64,000 nucleotides of DNA from Chamaecrista fasciculata (Eukaryota > Streptophyta > Magnoliopsida > Fabales > Fabaceae): NCBI GenBank assembly GCA_003254925.1, contig QANZ01016251.1, forward strand, positions 1-64,000. The letters run 5' to 3'. Shown in pieces: positions 21,990-33,544 of the stretch (positions are counted from its first letter, which is position 1; every line of letters starts with the position of its first letter). Position numbers and translations under genes: made by a program. The notes beneath the pieces were generated by a model. The model was not told where the DNA came from. It was given only the letters and a program-made list of their open reading frames with translations, and ran no database searches.

Positions 21990-22829
21990 TGCGGCGAAGG
22001 GGTTGGGTAGCGTTGGTGATGGAAATAAATAGAGATACAAATAATAATAAAATTATCGAATACCCTACTCGTCATCTCTAGGTATAACATTTGTAAAATA
22101 AATAGGGAAAAACTAGGGGGAGGGCAGGTGTTTAATCTTGTAGCCCTCCCACTGTCCGATTCATCTTTATTGGTGTTGAGATCTATGTTACACATAATAT
22201 TAATTCTTCCTTAGTTTTGAAGACAAATGAAAATAAAAATAAAAAGTTTAAGAATCACAATAAAACTGACTCTATATATTTGAAGATCAGACCAAAATAA
22301 AAAAATAACTTAAGTATCAAAAGGACCATTTAACCTTAAAATTGTTATAAAAGAAAAATAGCTTTGGGCAACTCAAGCCCATAAGCTTGGATAAATACCT
22401 AGCCTATTATTTTGGATACAATTTTATTTACATAAAAACTCAAGGGGATCGGATAATGTCTCAAATAGAATATTTATTGTCTGATATTAGAGCATAACTA
22501 TGAAAAACAAATAAAAAAGGTTGGTGGATGTCAATTCCATGCTGCCTTGCCTTATTATTGTCTGATATTATTAATTGACAGACCTAAATTTGCTGTAGTT
22601 TTATTTTGGTACATTTTCATACAGTCTAGAGAGAGAAAGAAATAGTTAGAGAGCAAAAATATTAATGGGACTTACACTTTATCAAACTTCTCTCTCTACA
22701 CTGCACAAAGTTGACAATGTAAAGGATCCACTCTCATGTTTATATATACAAGTCCAGCTGTAACTACCCCAAGGACTAAATAGTAAAATAATGATAACTG
22801 AATAATTAACTAAGTAATTACATTCCTAA
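21990..22829. other. Intergenic after BAHD E
   Basis: No gene is recognised. A short stretch at about 22525-22560 (CCATGCTGCCTTGCC) occurs in reverse at about 32910-32930, a minor second trace of duplicated flank. Confidence 0.4.
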
Positions 22830-23168
22830 CCATATCTGGGATTCTGGACATGATGACCAAATAGCATCACAAAATGCCTCTATATTCAAAGAACTACCAG
22901 CATGGTAAGATTTTCAAGGTTTTGAACCTGTAAGAGTAAGACCTACTTCATCTACAAGATCTAAATCATATATATTTCCTCTAATTAATGTAAATGCCTT
23001 TATGGGAACGTGCAATCTCCAACCTCAGAAAATACTTAGCCAGTCCCATGTCCTTGATAGTGAGTGTAGTGATTGTTAAGAAAATTCTTAACCTGTGTGA
23101 TATAAGATACTGAAGTTCTTGTTAACACAATACCATCATCAACATAGACTATTAAAGCAACAATTACA
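22830..23168 (-). pseudogene. Ty1/copia reverse transcriptase-RNase H relic
   Basis: On the minus strand the translation gives VIVALIVYVDDGIVLTRTS, with the catalytic YVDD at 23135-23146. Then come ITQVKNFLNNHYTHYQGHG and, after frame changes, pieces equivalent to the copia GLEIARS/GIYINQRKY and DLLDEVGLTGSKP blocks. It ends near 22841-22876 with CDAIWSSCPES, which corresponds to the RNase H DADWAGC block. Several stops and an internal deletion make it dead. No LTRs were identified next to it. Confidence 0.78.
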
Positions 23169-23587
23169 AATTAATGATTTATTCTTTGAAAACTAACAAA
23201 TGTCTCTATTTAGTCTTCAAAAGATGGAACCACGCGATTTAGTTTATGAAATATACAATTTTATATTTGATGTAGTTTTATATTCTGTTAAAATTACAAC
23301 TAATATTTAAGGTTAGCATTAAAATTACCAAAAAAAAAACACATTCATATCAATTGTATTCCAAAACTTTTATATTTTGTGTCAATTGTACTCCTCAAAA
23401 TATTAACGTCAACATTATTCATTAGCATATNTCAATATACATATATCTAACTTGTGTGAGTTAGGATAAGTCTTCTTTACATACTCTTATTCAAGACAAG
23501 TCTATCGTATATATGTTCTACATTTAGCCTAAAAAAAAGATACAAGTCTTGATATTCATGCCTTTTACATTAAAAATGGTACTTAGC

Positions 23588-24400
23588 ATTTATCTGGGGG
23601 CCTATGAGCTAAACCTCCTATAATTGTTTGACCCGCATTTTCAGACAGTAAACAATGAGATATTCCTGCTGAGCAAAGAGCTTCAGGATATCAAGTCAAT
23701 CCGTCCCTCGGACAGTAAACAAAGAGACATCGCTGCTGAGCAAAGAGCTTCAGGGTGTCAAGCCAATCCGTCCCTCGGACAGTAAACAAAGAGACATCCC
23801 TGCTGAGCAAAGAGCTTCAGGGTGTCAAGCCAATCCGTCCCTCGGACAGTAAACAAANATTTATCTGGGGGCCTATGAGCTAAACCTCCTATAATTATTT
23901 GACCCGCATTTTCAGACAGTAAACAATGAGATATTCCTGCTGAGCAAAGAGCTTCAGGATATCAAGTCAATCCGTCCCTCGGACAGTAAACAAAGAGACA
24001 TCCCTGCTGAGCAAAGAGCTTCAGGGTGTCAAGCCAATTCGTCCCTCGGACAGTAAACAAAGAGACATCCCTGCTGAGCAAAGAGCTTCAGGGTGTCAAG
24101 CCAATCCGTCCCTTGGACAGTAAACAAAAACAACTCCCTGCTGAGCAAAGAGCTTCAGGGCGCCCAGTGAATCCGTCCCTTGGACAGTAAACTATATTGC
24201 CTCACTCTCCCCACATAAAGGAGAGTGCGATGGGGATAATCTCCACTTTTGAAACCTCCCTGCTGAGCAAAGAGCTTCAGGGTGTAAACTAATCTCCCTG
24301 CTGAGCAAAGAGCTTCAGGGTGCCCAGTGAATCCGTCCCTTGGACAGTAAACTATATTGCCTCACTCTCCCCACATAAAGGAGAGTGCGATGGGGATAAT
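23588..24400. repeat. 67-bp tandem repeat array
   Basis: Units contain CTGCTGAGCAAAGAGCTTCA and CCGTCCCTCGGACAGTAAAC and recur every 67 bp (for example CCCTCGG at 23705 and 23772), with shorter and diverged units towards 24400. A longer segment starting ATTTATCTGGGGGCC occurs at about 23588 and again at 23859 directly after a single N (23858). The array is probably part of the LTR or untranslated region of a gypsy-type element, given the gag sequence downstream. Confidence 0.8.
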
Positions 24401-24654
24401 CTCCACTACTTTAGTCAACTCATCCTTGATGTAAGACATATCAACTACGCACATCCTGCCTTAAAGAGAAGGTCAGAGAGGATAAGTATAAGTTGAATCC
24501 GTCCATGGGACAGTAAACATAAGTACATACATCCTGCCTCTATGCACATGCACATGGGCTTAGAGCTTCTCCATATACATGTGCAGGGGGCCTAATGTTC
24601 CTACATGGCTCCTATTTTTATAATTAAGTAATTATTAAGGAATTTGATTAATTA

Positions 24655-25412
24655 AGTGCCTCCCATAGCAAGGCTTTGCCGACAAGGCTCTGCCTCCAAG
24701 GCTTTGCCGCCAAGGCTTTGCCTCCAAGGCTCTGCCTCCAAGGCTCTGCCTCCAAGGCTGTGCCTCCAAGGCTCTACCTCCAAGGCTCTACCTCCAAGGC
24801 TTTGCCGCCAAGGCTTTGCCTCCAAGGCTTTGCCTCCAAGACTACGCCTCCAAGGCTTTGCCGCCAAGGCTTCGCCTACAAGGCTTCGTCTCCAAGGCTT
24901 CGCCTCCAAGGCTTCGCCTACAGGGCTTCGCCTCCAAGGCTTCGCCTACAGGGCTACGCCTCCAAGGCTACGCCTCCAAGGCTTCGCCTCCAAGGCTCCG
25001 CCTCCAAGGCTTCGCCTCCAAGGCTTCGCCTCCAAGGCTTCGCCTACAAGGCTTCGCCTCCAAGGCTTCGCCTCCAAGGCTTCGCCTACAGGGCTTCGCC
25101 TCCAAGGCTTCGCCTACAGGGCTACGCCTCCAAGGCTTCGCCTCCAAGGCTTCGCCTCCAAGGCTACGCCTCCAAGGCTTCGCCTACAAGGCTTCGCCTA
25201 CAAGGCTTCCTACAAGGCTTCGCCTCCAAGGCTTCGCCTCCAAGGCTTCGCCTCCAAGGCCTCGCCTCCAAGGCTACGCCTCCAAGGCTTCGCCTCCAAG
25301 GCTTAGCCTACAAGGCTTTGCCTCCAAGGCTTCGCCTACAAGGCTTCGCCTACAAGGCTTCGCCTACAAGGCTACGCCTCCAAGGCTCCGCCTCCAAGGC
25401 TACGCCTCCAAG
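24655..25412. repeat. 14-bp minisatellite, about 54 units
   Basis: The consensus GCCTCCAAGGCTTC is repeated head to tail with variants (TTT, TAC or TCT for TTC; TACAAGG or TACAGGG for TCCAAGG). Because 14 is not divisible by 3 and the unit has no stop, all three + frames stay open and encode circular permutations of one 14-residue peptide (ASKASPPRLRLQGF). The minus strand also has an open frame. These frames are a by-product of the repeat, not genes. Confidence 0.95.
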
Positions 25413-26508
25413 GTGTCTAAGAGATGTCTAAGTGTACAAGAGCAAGACACCTTATGTAAGCTTGACATAGGCCACGTGCCACCCGCAACATCCTTACTTA
25501 GACAAGGTAGGGAATGTTGTGAAGGTAGGGAGACGCATCCTCCCTCCTTCTCCGGGAATAACTCTAGGATGTGGCTTGGTAGGATTGAAGTAAAGGCTTC
25601 TTCGTGCTTGACCACGATCGCTTTGAGTAAGCAAGGTAAGAACTTAGTCTTTAGTAAATGATGTGATGTTCTTTTGAGCTCAGACCTTCCCGCCTTGCTT
25701 GCCGAGATACCCCACGTCACCCTCCCGTGCCAACTCCTCTGAGTTGGCGGTTACCTTGTGTCCATGTCATCCTCTCCATCAAGCCCATGAACTGACGGTT
25801 ACCTCACTCCCATTTTCCCACCTTCCACGGCTTACGTCCCACCTCCTCCATTTGCACACTTTCCGTATTTCACGGAACCATGTTCCCCATGTTCCTATTG
25901 ATGCTTCACGTTCAGCATCATCCTTCAGTAATAATCGTCATTGTTAATCACCCCTATAAATAGCCCCCTCACCCTCCAAAGAGGGGGTTGAACATTTCTG
26001 AGTCTGAGAGATTTCCCATTTGAGCTCTTACGAACATACTTTCATTTACCTTTGCACTAAGTTCTCTTGTCTTACCAGTGCTTATTCTTAGCGCTTTACT
26101 TCTTCCCTAACGAGAACTTCCCAAGGGTTATTCTTTCATCCTGTTTAATTGTTGTTATTTACTTCGGTAATATTTTATTGTTGTTTATCTGTTGTTTTTC
26201 TGTGATTCATCTATTGTTGCTCTGGACCTCCAAGTACGAACCCCCTGTTCCCGGAACAAAGTGTTATAAATTAAAATAGAATGAAATCCAACTATTGCTT
26301 TTTATATTTCGGCCAGTAACTGTACACTGAATATTACAAGTCTGTATTCAAATTTCCCCATCTTTCTATTTGTCACAGCGTTGAAATCTTCTTAATATAT
26401 TATGTCATGGACAAATCTGAAAGAAGTTAGAGATGATTCCTATGATTGCTGATTGCATCTCCAATTTATGATCTCATCTCTTAACAGATCCAGATTTGCA
26501 NTGAAGGC
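25413..26508. other. Probable LTR/leader of a gypsy element
   Basis: This region is non-coding, between the minisatellite and the gag frame. A TATAAATA box at 25955-25962 is followed by CCCCCTCACCC and a leader-like stretch, as in many plant LTR promoters. The LTR limits and primer-binding site could not be fixed because the 3' LTR was not found. Confidence 0.45.
25955..25962 (+). promoter_or_regulatory. TATA box of the putative LTR promoter
   Basis: TATAAATA lies in a GC-richer context about 550 bp before the gag frame. Position and context fit an LTR promoter; there is no other evidence. Confidence 0.4.
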
Positions 26509-27540
26509 ATGCGCGATGATCGTATCATGCGGATGGAAGGAGAAGAAGTGGCGGGTGAGCACGAACGTGTCCCTCGCAGGGAGCAAGGACAGGCTAGTGA
26601 TGCAGTTGGTGAACATGGACGCGTTCTTCATAGGGAGCAAGGCCAAGGCAGTGCCGGTGATGAAGTTGCCAGCGAGCAGGTTGTGGTTTCATCGACATTG
26701 TTGGAGACCATACTTAACAACCAGAGGACTATGCATGAGTTTATGCTCACACTGATGAGAGAGCGTTCTTCTCAGCCTTCACAAAACCCAGAAGCAGAGG
26801 AGACACACGGAACCCAAGAGCAGGAGAGGATTACGGAGGAATTATTTCCAAATCCCCCTACCCGCCGCAGAAGTTCAATTACAAGGACGGAGGATGCTGA
26901 TGATGTCCAAGAGGCGAGAGCTAAAACGCCCAGAGTTACCCCTCAAGCAGATAATGAGTACGTGACCAGAGAAGATTTAAAGAAACTGTTGGACTCGAAG
27001 AAGCAGATGATTGTTGCAGACATCGATTTCAGGCCACCATACCCTCAATGGGTAGCTATGAAGTCATACCCCACTGGATACACGCCACCCAAGTTTCGTA
27101 AATTCGATGGAAAAACCGGACACGCAAGGGAGCATGTTATGTGCTTCATTGATGATCTCGGTATCTTCGGGCAAGACAAAGAGCTGCGACTCAGGGAATT
27201 TTCAAAGTCCCTCACAGGAAAAGCATACACATGGTACAGCAAACTGGCTCCTGAATCGGTTCCTTCCTGGGAGGAGATGGTGACGGCCTTTTGCGGCAAA
27301 TTCTTGGAGTCTCATCCAATCGTACACATCATGGACCTCGGCAGGGTCAAGCAGCGTGCTAATGAGGATGCAGTGACATTTGTTAAGAGGTACAGAGATC
27401 TAGCAGTAGAATGCAAGGAGCCAATGGCAGAAGCGGACTTGGCAGAAGCGGACTTCTCCATATACATGTGCAGGGGGCCTAACCATGCTATACACACGCT
27501 TCTGCAAAAAAAAAAAAAATATATTTACATAAGAGTCCCT
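26509..27540 (+). pseudogene. Ty3/gypsy gag fragment
   Basis: An open frame of 348 residues with the plant retrotransposon gag domain: KFRKFDGKTGHAREHVMCF, then LREFSKSLTGKAYTWYSKL, then SWEEMVTAFCGKFL, then RVKQRANEDAVTFVKRYRDL and CKEPMAEADL. This domain forms the capsid of the virus-like particle. After EADL the sequence departs from the family: a 15-bp unit (GGCAGAAGCGGACTT) is duplicated, a short novel stretch follows, and the frame ends in an A-run. No zinc knuckle, protease or polymerase follows, so the element is truncated. A single N at 26501 lies just before the chosen ATG; the frame may begin further upstream. Confidence 0.8.
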
Positions 27541-27589
27541 AAGAAGATTAGATGAGGAGCATAGAGGCTTTGCTCGTCTTAATCCCATC

Positions 27590-29030
27590 ATTGAAAGCTT
27601 GCAGCTTGATTGCATGTCTCTATCAGCTTCTACATCATGAAGTCTCTGAAGCCTCGGTGTACACTCCATGCCGCCTTGAGCCCTTCTAAGCTTCACTATA
27701 CATGCTCTGTGCCATCTTGGTCAATATCTCTCAAAACTCGTATCTTCACTATCTGTGTCTCCGCATCACCAAGCTAAAGAAGGCGTTGTAGTCTCCTCAG
27801 GTGTATGCTTATATGTTCCTTGAGACTTCCTCATCACCATCCACCTCGGTCGCCTACATCTATCGACTTTTGCATCACGAAGTCTCTTAAGCTCTGGTGT
27901 ACACTTCATGTCGCCTTAAGGCCTTCCAAGCTTCGTCATGCATGCTTTGTGTCATCTTGGTCAATGCCTCTCAATGTGGAGATCTTCACTATATGCCTTT
28001 GCCCAAATCTCTTGCACAAGCTCCATGTGACCTTGAGGTTGGTACTATCTCAGCAATTCCCAGGAAAGATTGGTGAGGTCACGAATGGTCCCACTTAGTA
28101 ACCAACCTCCTTAGACAAAATCACTTCAACAGTATTCCTCGACATCATCATTGACCTGCTTTGACATCCCATCCCGATGATCCGCCTTGTCCACAAGTGA
28201 CTAAGAGATTCACTGCAAAGAAATTTATTAAAAGTCACTACCTGTCAGGGTTCCATAGCTTCAAGGAAATTCATTGAAGGTTAGCCATCGCTAGCTTCCG
28301 TATCATGAGGCCTCCTACGCTCTGGTGTTCGTGCTTTGGAATGCGAGTTGCGTCCTCAACATCGTCTTTTGCATCTGCATCCTGAGCCCTCTTAAGCTTT
28401 GGCGTGTGCCTTGGAATGCAGCCACGCCATAGTAGACAACGTTCTCAGCATTCCATGTCTCTGAACCTTGGGGCCTCCTAAGCTTTGTGGTAACATTCCA
28501 TGTCTCTGAACCTTTGGGTCTCCTAAGCTTTGTGGTGGCATTCCTTGTCTCTGAACCTCGGGGCATCACCCTTGAAGTCTCTCGAGCTTTGCATTGCACT
28601 TTCGGAACGTGGTCCACGCCATTGTGGGCAGCGTCCTTAGCTTGGTATATGCTCCATGTTATCTCGACTGATGCTGTTGGTATTACCTCTGCCTGTTCCA
28701 GTTCTAGCGCCTATCTCTGAATCTCGAGGCATCCCAAGCTTTGTGATACGCTTCTTTCTCACCCTGTCTCTGAAGCTCGAGGCATCCTAGGCCATGTGTT
28801 GCGTTCAACCCTCCCTGTCTCCGAATCTCCAAGCTGGTTAGACCTTGGCGTATGTTCCCTGCTAGACCTCGGTGCGTACTCCGTGCTCTCTACACTGATG
28901 TCATCGGCATCACCTCGGCTCGTTCTAGCGCCTAGCGGAAATTTCCCTGTTCTTTTGAAGTGATTCAACTCCAAGTTCGTGGCACGCTTAGTCTGCTTAG
29001 TCCTGGCCATCATGATAGATTGTCAAAAGC
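27590..29030. repeat. Degenerate repeats, retrotransposon-derived
   Basis: Blocks of about 240 bp at roughly 27630 and 27870 share 'tcacgaagtctct', 'gtgtacactccatg' and 'catcttggtcaat' words. From 28440 to 28800 shorter units with 'catgtctctgaacctt' and 'cctcctaagctttg' recur. No protein domain was recognised. Open frames on the minus strand here are repeat-derived. Confidence 0.6.
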
Positions 29031-31295
29031 AACTGCAATTAAAAGGAGCAAAGGATATCAGCTATAAAAAGAAAAGGGGTAAGGAGCAAAACAGGAAAGG
29101 GATTGCACCTTAAGAGACGAAAAAAAAAGAAGAAGGAAGAATGCCTTACAGAATAGTTCGAGAGCTCTCGGAGTCCAAGGATCACAATGCAAAATTCAAG
29201 TTTCAAGACCTTCAAAAGATAAGTACTATTTACTTATTCAGAATATATACTTATATATATATATATATATATATAAGATCATGCATCATATGCCTTCTAT
29301 ATACATACATGACTAGGAGATATAAATTTATGCTTTATGAGCCCCAAAGTAAGAGACATACATACATATATACATCTAACAAAATCTCTTCGATATACAT
29401 GCATCACCTAGATTAAGCAACAAGAGTCTTAAAGAGTATAAGATATGTATCAATAAAAAAAGTGGGGCGTCATTTATTATTATGGGATTTTAAGATTTTA
29501 TGAATTAATTTATTTGTTCAAACAGAAGGATTCAAACAAAAAAAAGAGAAAGGATTCGATTTGTTAAGATATTCTATACCTAAGTGTGGATCTCTTGATT
29601 TACTAGATTATCATATTTGTTAGTCAAGATTAAGAAGTTATCATGTTTATATTGAAGCATGTTAGATTCATATAATAATATATAAGTTTGCTCAATTATT
29701 ATTATTATTTAGTCTACTCTAATCCCAATCAAAGAAAACTATCAAGAAACCTAAGTTTGGCGACAAGAACTTAATTTTGATATTTCAAGAACATGTACAT
29801 GTCTCATCAATCATGAATTTAACTTGCTAGAAAATCCCAAGAAAGCATATAAGCATTATCATAATTAGTATGGATACCTGATGAATTGTGAACTCCGTAG
29901 AGTTTGTTTTGTTTGTATGAGGAAAGAAAAGAAACACAGCAAAGAACTTGATCCGACGATACAGCTTTGATGGAGATGTTTGCTTCAATCAATTACAAAA
30001 AAAAATATAGTGCAGAATTTAGTCTTCAACGTGATCTCGAGACGCAGAATTCAGAAGAAACAAAGAAAAATAAAACACCTGGATGCTCTACAAGAACGCC
30101 TCATGATTGCTTGCGTCTTTCAATCAAGCATGGAGCCACAAAGAAAAAAAAATAAAACACCTGGATGCTCTACAAGAACGCCTCATGATTGCTTGCGTCT
30201 TTCAATCAAGCATGGAGCCACCAACATTTTTTCTTTGATCCAAGCTAAGTCCAATCCGCCGTTTAAAAAAAAAGGGGCAAGTGCAGCACATATATATATA
30301 TAAATATATCTATCCTAATCTATTTGGCAGGCTTGCTTTATATATATATATATATATCCATTCATAGCTAGGGTAAAAAAAAAAAAAGAAAGAAGGGTTA
30401 AGAACGAGGTTTATTTAGGTTAAGTTATTTATTTATTTAAGTTCAGATTTAAGTAAAATTCAAAATTTAAAATAGATTTGACTAGTTAAGATTAAGCTCC
30501 TCCATTTAAGATTTTTTTTTTTTTTTAAAAAAGATTTGATTAGATCTTGCTTAAGATAGAAGCTTTCTATTTATTTTGATAAGTCATTTAATAGGAAGCC
30601 TATAATTTAGGTGATTAAATCTTTGAGTATAGAAAATTANTTTGTAATTTGCTATTTGGTCCTCAAACTATTATTTGTTATTTTTTTGTCGTTCAATTTT
30701 GATAAATAGACCCCATTATTAATGATTAGGGTTTTCTACAAGGCCCGAGTTATCATTTACACATGTTAGAGATTGATTAATTGGAACCATTCGAATTTAT
30801 GGACCAAATTGTATTCTTAAAAATAATTCCAATATTATTTGGATTGACCCCTAATCTCATCCACTTGGATTTGGATTGACCCCTAACCCTCAATCCAAAA
30901 ATTCTCACAATTTCCAATAGCATATCACACTTCCCAATATCATCTCATCTCAATCTTATTTCAACCAAAAAACAACCAAACACCTATCATCTCATCCAAT
31001 CCAATCTCATCTCATCTCATCTCATCTCATTATTTCCTACCATTTCTACCCCTATACAAATCACAAAAATCCATCTACTTTTTTCTACCAACCACAATCA
31101 TTACAACCCCCTTTATATAATTTCACACTCTATTTAACATCATTCTCAATAAAATCACCCAAACACCAATACATCATCTCATCTCATCCAATTAAATTAT
31201 AATCTCATCCAATCCATTTGGATTGGATTGGATTGGATTGGATTAGGATTATTGTTCTCCCAAACAGGCCCTTATAGGACATAATTCATTAGGTT
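29031..31295. other. Intergenic, simple and tandem repeats
   Basis: No gene was found. Contents: an (AT)n tract at about 29253-29275; an 82-bp tandem duplication at 30061-30222; a single N at 30640; and a probable MITE at about 30830-31275. The MITE is rich in ATCTCATCC and (GGATT)n and ends in CCCAAACAGGCCCTTA, a PIF/Harbinger-like terminus without a clear partner. Confidence 0.45.
30061..30222. repeat. 82-bp tandem duplication
   Basis: TAAAACACCTGGATGCTCTA starts at 30071 and again at 30153, and the following bases to GGAGCCAC are the same. Function unknown. Confidence 0.85.
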
Positions 31296-31725
31296 TGAAC
31301 AAAACACCTAATATGGGCCATGGTGTTATGTGTGTTTAATTGTGTTCCTTGGAATGTGGGGATGGGCTTATTGTCTAGATTTTCTTTTCCCGAGGTGGTT
31401 CCAGTTTCCCTCCACTTATGAGTGGGTTGTCATTTTCTTCTTCTTTCCTGGGCTTTTCATGAATGGACAAAAACAAAAACATTCAACTTATATATAGGCT
31501 TGACCAAAATGAACCATTTGTTTATGTAGCTTTTGATTGTTTAGGATAAGATATATTTTAGTACTCTATAGTTATGGGATAACTCTAGCCAGAAAAAAAA
31601 AGTTATGCGATAATTAGTCCCCGTGGATTCCTAAATTATTTTTATGGTCAATTTTATTTTTAAACTTTCATATTTGATTCAATTATACTTCAAGATTCAA
31701 CACCATTTATCGCTCACTAGCTTAC
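31296..31725. repeat. Third copy of the B/D downstream flank
   Basis: AACAAAACACCTAATATGG and the following sequence match 9711-9840 directly and about 16925-17330 in reverse. No BAHD coding sequence remains to its left, so this is the footprint of a further duplicated unit whose gene was lost or moved. Confidence 0.75.
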
Positions 31726-33525
31726 TATATCTGTGATTTCAATTCAAAACAACGCCGTTTTGTGAAAACATTACTTTCCTTTCGTCTCTTTCATTGTTCC
31801 TTCTTTGAAGAATAGAGCCGCCGAAATTTCTCAACAAGATTTCTCCCTCTTTCGTCTCTCGTCGTTGTCATTGTTACCGTTACCATCACCATCGTCGACG
31901 CCAAGCCTTCCCTTCTCCCTCTTATAGAATCATCACCAACGGAAGTTGTTGTGATCATGAAGGCTTTGTCTTTCAAGTTTCAACAAGTAATGAATCAGTG
32001 AAGGGTTTGGATTTTGGAAAGAAACACTGTTTTCTAGGACATACGTTAAAAAAAATTGGGACAAAGTGAATGATGTGGCAAGACAATAAGCATTGGATTT
32101 GTCAAACGGTTAAGATGAACTGAAATCTATGAGGCATGGACACTGAATATATTCACACGCTAAATTCTTAAAATTACACGACACGACACGGCATATATTT
32201 ATATATATAAATAATTAAAAATATATAAATTTTGATGAAAATTTTAAAAATTACAATATATGTGATATTATTTTCTATTGTTTGTTATGATAAAGTCACA
32301 AAAAATTAATTTTATATTCTGAAACTTATGAATATGTATCGTGTGAGTGTCGTATGAATATTAAATGAGATAGAAAAGGAAATTTTGGCTAGAAATATTG
32401 CAACTGGCTTTTGGTTGTTATTATTATAAATCGGTTAGAAACTATTTCAGTTGGAAATCGGTTGTCAACAATATTTTCGACCAGACAAAATGCATATGAT
32501 TTTTTCAGTTGAAATTTGGTTAGAATCATCCTATTACCAACCATTTTTTATTGTATATCAGCTACGTACACTAGTGGTAAAAATTTGAAATATTTCTTGT
32601 AGTGAAACTTTATATATAATTAAACACTACTGTAGCCTTCTATTATGTTTGCATCTGATTCTGATCGAATAAATCGATCTATTATTTTAATGTTTTACTC
32701 AGTACCTACATTCTCTCTGTTTACTCTCTGCATTGCCTACCAAACCTGTATATCTCTATATAATATAATACAGTACCTGTGTTGCACTTGCATGCTTTTA
32801 TGTGGACGCTTAAAGAACCTCCAACTCTCCACCTCTTAATATTTCCATATCATTTTCATTTTTCCAACCTACTAAATAATTGTGCATTGGTCCCCAATCA
32901 TTAAAAGCACAAGGCAAGGCAGCATGGAATTGAATTGATGCATTCACCAACATTTTTTTCTATTTCTTTTCTGAAGTATCTTCTATTAGAGGCTATTATG
33001 TTTGAGCTACCGGCCATACATGAGTTACTCAATCTCAAGTCTACCTAAATAAAATTATATCTGATACAATGAGTTAAGTATTTGTCCAAGCCCGGCCAAC
33101 AATGAACTTGAATTTGGATAACCTAAAGTTGTTTTTTTTTTAACAATTTTAAGGTTAGATGATCATTTTAGACTATCCAAACTCAAGTTGATAGACTTTT
33201 ATGTAAAAAATATTTGTACAAATCATAATAAAATGATATTGAGATATGGGGCATACCAAATAGGAACCAATCCTTCTCACCCTCACGGGGCTCCAATATA
33301 TATTTTCAGTTCCATTCTCTCACTCTCTCTTTAAATTAACTTCAAATACTATATTATTTTAAAATTATATGCCAAAAGCCCTTAAGTACATACTATATTG
33401 ATTTTACAAGTGTATTAATTTATTCATAAATAAGTGTTTAATTTATAATTAACTAATAAATTTACTTCACATCATATATATACATGCATGTAAGTACAAT
33501 GAGTGAATGAGGGCCTCACATCCAT
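31726..33525. other. Intergenic, no gene seen
   Basis: AT-rich DNA without a convincing open frame. A short match to about 22525-22560 in reverse lies near 32910. Confidence 0.4.
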
Positions 33526-33544
33526 AAATGAAAGAGCATGTCCT

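Noticed and set aside
23640..24350. Regular repeats with spacers, superficially like a CRISPR array
   Set aside because: The unit is a 67-bp contiguous tandem repeat without variable spacers, in a plant genome next to retrotransposon gag.
24656..25661. Three long overlapping + frames and a minus frame encoding RLRLQGF-type repeats
   Set aside because: They arise from a 14-bp minisatellite without stops; the same peptide appears in every frame, so coding selection is not needed to explain them.
28759..29013. Minus-strand frame starting MMARTKQT, identical to the first residues of histone H3 after Met
   Set aside because: The match ends after six residues (ARTKQT) and nothing else in the frame resembles a histone; it lies in degenerate repeat sequence.
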